From Pseudahrensia aquimaris (GTDB lineage Bacteria > Pseudomonadota > Alphaproteobacteria > Rhizobiales > Rhizobiaceae): a DNA stretch of 64,000 nucleotides. Location: assembly GCF_042676045.1 (NCBI RefSeq), contig NZ_JBHTJV010000005.1, forward strand, positions 124,001-188,000. Reading direction: 5' to 3'. The notes beneath the pieces are model-generated. The model searched no databases. It was not told the DNA's origin and was given only the letters and a program-made list of their open reading frames with translations. Position numbers and translations under genes: made by a program. Shown piece by piece: positions 61,957 through 64,000 of this stretch. Within the stretch, counting starts at the first letter, position 1. Each line of letters begins with the position of its first letter.

Positions 61957-63477
61957 CTACCACCCGGTCCATTGCCGGATCGTCGCAAGAGGTTTTCTAA
62001 ACAGGAAGTAAGCCAGCTTCACCTTCTCGCCGTGCACCTGCGCCGTGCCGCGAAGACCGATGCGCGGCTTCGCAACATCGTCGGCAAAACGTGCCTTCAC
62101 GCGATAACTCAATGCTCCTGCACCATCAGGCGCAGCGTGGAAACTGGCGGAGGTCAGCACACCATCGATTGGCTGAAGCGGATCAGAATCAAGATAAAGC
62201 TGCACATGGGCATCCTTCTCCAACACGATGGCGTCAGCGACCGGAAGGTTGACCGAAATCTCAACATTCGTGGGGTCAGCAATGCGCATAATGCGCTCGC
62301 CTGTCGAAACAGGACGACCCGTCCATGTGTCTTTGTCTGCAAAAATCACCAGCCCGCCTACAGCGGCCTTCACCACAGACTTGCCGAGCAATTCCTTGGC
62401 GTAGTCGTATTCGCCAGCCTTCAACGTCAACTCGCTCTGAGCGATGGACAGTTCGCGCTTGGCGATTGGGTCTGCAAACGACGTACGCAACGCCTGCGCA
62501 TAGCGTGCTTCGGCTACGCTGACCGCTTGGCCCGCCAGCTTCACACGGTTGCGCAAGTCTGTGTCCGAATAGGAAAACAGCGCGGTGCCCGCTTCAACCA
62601 TCGTGTTGGGGTCGACCTTTACAGTCTCGATCACACCATCAATGGGAGCGGCCACGATATTGGCATCTGCCGCCGTCACTTCAGCAGGTGCAAGCACGGT
62701 CAGCGGCACGGGAATGAAACCAGCGAGCAAAACCGCAATCGCTCCAAGCCCCATAAACAGCGAGCGCGAGCGCAAACGGCGTTTGGTTTTGCGCGGGCCA
62801 GACAGAGCCTCCCACGCGTGGGAATAGGTTTCGCAAAGACGGGCGGCGGCCACGAGGCTGCGCTCATCCCATTCGCTTTCGCGGGTAAAGGCCAGGTGCG
62901 CAAAGATCGTGCCGTCGCGCAGCATCAATGGCAGCATTGCCATCTGTCCAAACGGATAGGACTTGGCATCAATGTCGCCCTGCTCCGCCTCGCGGTGGAC
63001 GTCAAAGGTCACAATCTTGTCAGAATTTTCACCCTTTAGCTTGTTCTTGGCGAGGGACTCAATCCAGCGAATAAATGTTGACGAGCGGTCAACAGCCGAA
63101 AGCGATGAGACAGCTTGAACTCGGTGACCCTTTTTGCCGTGGCGCAGCAGCAGCATAGACTGGCGATATTGCAGTGCAGCCCGCGAACCGTTGACCATTA
63201 AATAGCCAAGCTCCGCTTCGCTTTCGGCTTTGCGTGCTTCGCGCTCAAGGCTCAACATACCGTTGGCGATGTCACTTTCAGAAGCTGCACGAGGTTTTGC
63301 AGTTTTTTCAGGCGCAGGTTTTCCCTGTTGCGGCGCAGATGGTTTTGTCCGCACTTCAACACGATCGGCCGGTTTGGCGCTCAATCGTCCAAGACGCGAA
63401 AAAGCAGAACTGCTTTCGCCGCCCTGCCCGTCTGTCTTCGCCGTGTTTTGTGGCATCCCTGCTGTTGCCTTGTTCAT
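61957..63477 (-). CDS. HlyD-type adaptor with cytoplasmic N-terminal sensor-like domain
   Basis: A 506-residue protein: a Ser/Lys/Pro-rich cytoplasmic tail (1-70), a folded region of about 150 residues (71-230; GYLMVNGSRAALQYRQSMLLLRHG) whose order looks GAF-like, a single membrane helix (240-257, LFMGLGAIAVLLAGFIPVPL), and a periplasmic membrane-fusion part with the split lipoyl motif (APIDGVIETVKVDPNTMVEAGTALFSY; VVKAAVGGLVIFAD) and barrel to residue 480. Adaptors normally have no cytoplasmic domain, so this one may sense a signal inside the cell. It precedes the M50 fusion by 9 bases. Confidence 0.82.
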   Translation of the reverse strand: MNKATAGMPQNTAKTDGQGGESSSAFSRLGRLSAKPADRVEVRTKPSAPQQGKPAPEKTAKPRAASESDIANGMLSLEREARKAESEAELGYLMVNGSRAALQYRQSMLLLRHGKKGHRVQAVSSLSAVDRSSTFIRWIESLAKNKLKGENSDKIVTFDVHREAEQGDIDAKSYPFGQMAMLPLMLRDGTIFAHLAFTRESEWDERSLVAAARLCETYSHAWEALSGPRKTKRRLRSRSLFMGLGAIAVLLAGFIPVPLTVLAPAEVTAADANIVAAPIDGVIETVKVDPNTMVEAGTALFSYSDTDLRNRVKLAGQAVSVAEARYAQALRTSFADPIAKRELSIAQSELTLKAGEYDYAKELLGKSVVKAAVGGLVIFADKDTWTGRPVSTGERIMRIADPTNVEISVNLPVADAIVLEKDAHVQLYLDSDPLQPIDGVLTSASFHAAPDGAGALSYRVKARFADDVAKPRIGLRGTAQVHGEKVKLAYFLFRKPLATIRQWTGW

Positions 63478-63550
63478 TCGGTTTTCCCGCTTTGTCTTAA
63501 AGGCTGATAGCCGGCGCGAGCATGTCGCGCCGGCTGAAATGTCATTGACC

Positions 63551-64000
63551 TCAATTGGTCGGAGGGTTGAACTTTGCAGTCCCGCTCATGCCAGCCAGAA
63601 CATTCGCAGGACGCTGCACGAACGTGCCCGTCAGCTTGATCGTCTGGCTAACAGCATCAACTTTGGCACCGAGACGCTCAACGCGGGCCTTGAAGCTCTT
63701 GCCCAGTTCATCAACCTCGAAATCAAACTCGGACCCTTTGTTCACCCAACGCAACCATGTTGATGGAACGATCAGATCCAGCTCCAGCGCGCTGTCATCA
63801 ACAACCGTCATGATCGGCGCATTGGCAGCAGGAATTTCGTAAGGCTCGGCATGGCGTTCAACCACACGACCGTTGAACGGAGCTGCTATACGGCAGAGGC
63901 TGATTACCTCAGTCAGCGCATCAACAGAAGCCTTGGCTGATGCAACATCAGCGGCAGCTTCGCGCACTTCTTGGGAACCCGCAGCACCACGAGATTTCAA
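63551..64000 (-). CDS. HlyD-type periplasmic adaptor (partial, runs off the window)
   Basis: The 149 C-terminal residues of a membrane-fusion protein: end of an alpha-helical hairpin (REAAADVASAKASVDALTEVI), the second lipoyl half (RIAAPFNGRVVERHAEPYEIPAANAPIMTVVDD) and the beta-barrel to FVQRPANVLAGMSGTAKFNP. Most adaptors are about 250-400 residues, so 100-250 residues lie beyond the right edge. Same strand and 73 bases from the next gene. The start is not seen. Confidence 0.85.
   Translation of the reverse strand: MKSRGAAGSQEVREAAADVASAKASVDALTEVISLCRIAAPFNGRVVERHAEPYEIPAANAPIMTVVDDSALELDLIVPSTWLRWVNKGSEFDFEVDELGKSFKARVERLGAKVDAVSQTIKLTGTFVQRPANVLAGMSGTAKFNPPTN

Overview
The window is a dense chromosomal segment of an alphaproteobacterium, most likely of the order Hyphomicrobiales (Rhizobiales). 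The evidence is a fused trpE(G) anthranilate synthase behind a Trp-Trp-Trp leader peptide, the trxB to LsrB/VtlR-type LysR gene order followed by a small RNA with anti-Shine-Dalgarno loops, the block proC/UbiK-like/lgt/midA/pgeF, the run prs-rplY-pth-ychF, and petABC next to apt. I see no tRNA, rRNA, CRISPR array, insertion sequence or prophage. The genus cannot be told from this segment.

Layout. 1-9.3 kb: an M23 peptidase, a DUF2306 membrane protein, a membrane-bound LytTR regulator, carB, a class III nucleotide cyclase, a secreted dienelactone-hydrolase-like enzyme and a PLP-dependent threonine/serine dehydratase. 9.3-14.6 kb: greA, a GST, an ELM1-like protein, trxB, a PRC-barrel protein, an LsrB-like regulator and a predicted anti-SD sRNA. 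14.6-17.1 kb: a self-contained ECF42-type sigma unit (DGPF protein, MAPEG protein, sigma factor) behind a matching ECF promoter. 17-26.9 kb: two aminotransferases, small stress or envelope proteins, an EnvZ/OmpR-like pair with a MarR regulator, ilvE and an MBL hydrolase. 26.9-43.6 kb: mainly core genes (csaA, proC, ubiK-like, lgt, midA, pgeF, prs, rplY, pth, ychF), an acyltransferase-SGNH fusion, MaoC proteins and a small gluzincin-like protein. 43.6-47.1 kb: apt and the cytochrome bc1 operon petABC on the minus strand. 47.3-52.4 kb: gnd, then the minus-strand unit trpL-trpE(G)-hpaH-hpaF. 52.4-52.8 kb: a predicted structured RNA.

52.85-64.0 kb (minus strand, running off the right edge) is the most interesting part. 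It is a nine-gene unit with three membrane-fusion (HlyD-type) modules, one fused to a site-2-protease-like M50 domain and one carrying a cytoplasmic N-terminal domain, plus a soluble coiled-coil protein, an unknown 385-residue protein, an AAA+ ATPase, a tiny two-helix membrane protein, a DUF6638-like protein and a DUF2333 protein. No ABC or RND pump is visible in the window. I infer an envelope-spanning machine powered or remodelled by the AAA+ protein, with unknown cargo.

Regulatory structure is rich. There are a leaderless trpL attenuator, an ECF42 autoregulatory promoter, a LysR-linked sRNA with three CCUCC loops, a second candidate structured RNA, a CtrA-type box, and perfect palindromes in the trxB and LysR promoter regions. 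All were read by eye; none has been folded or searched by computer.
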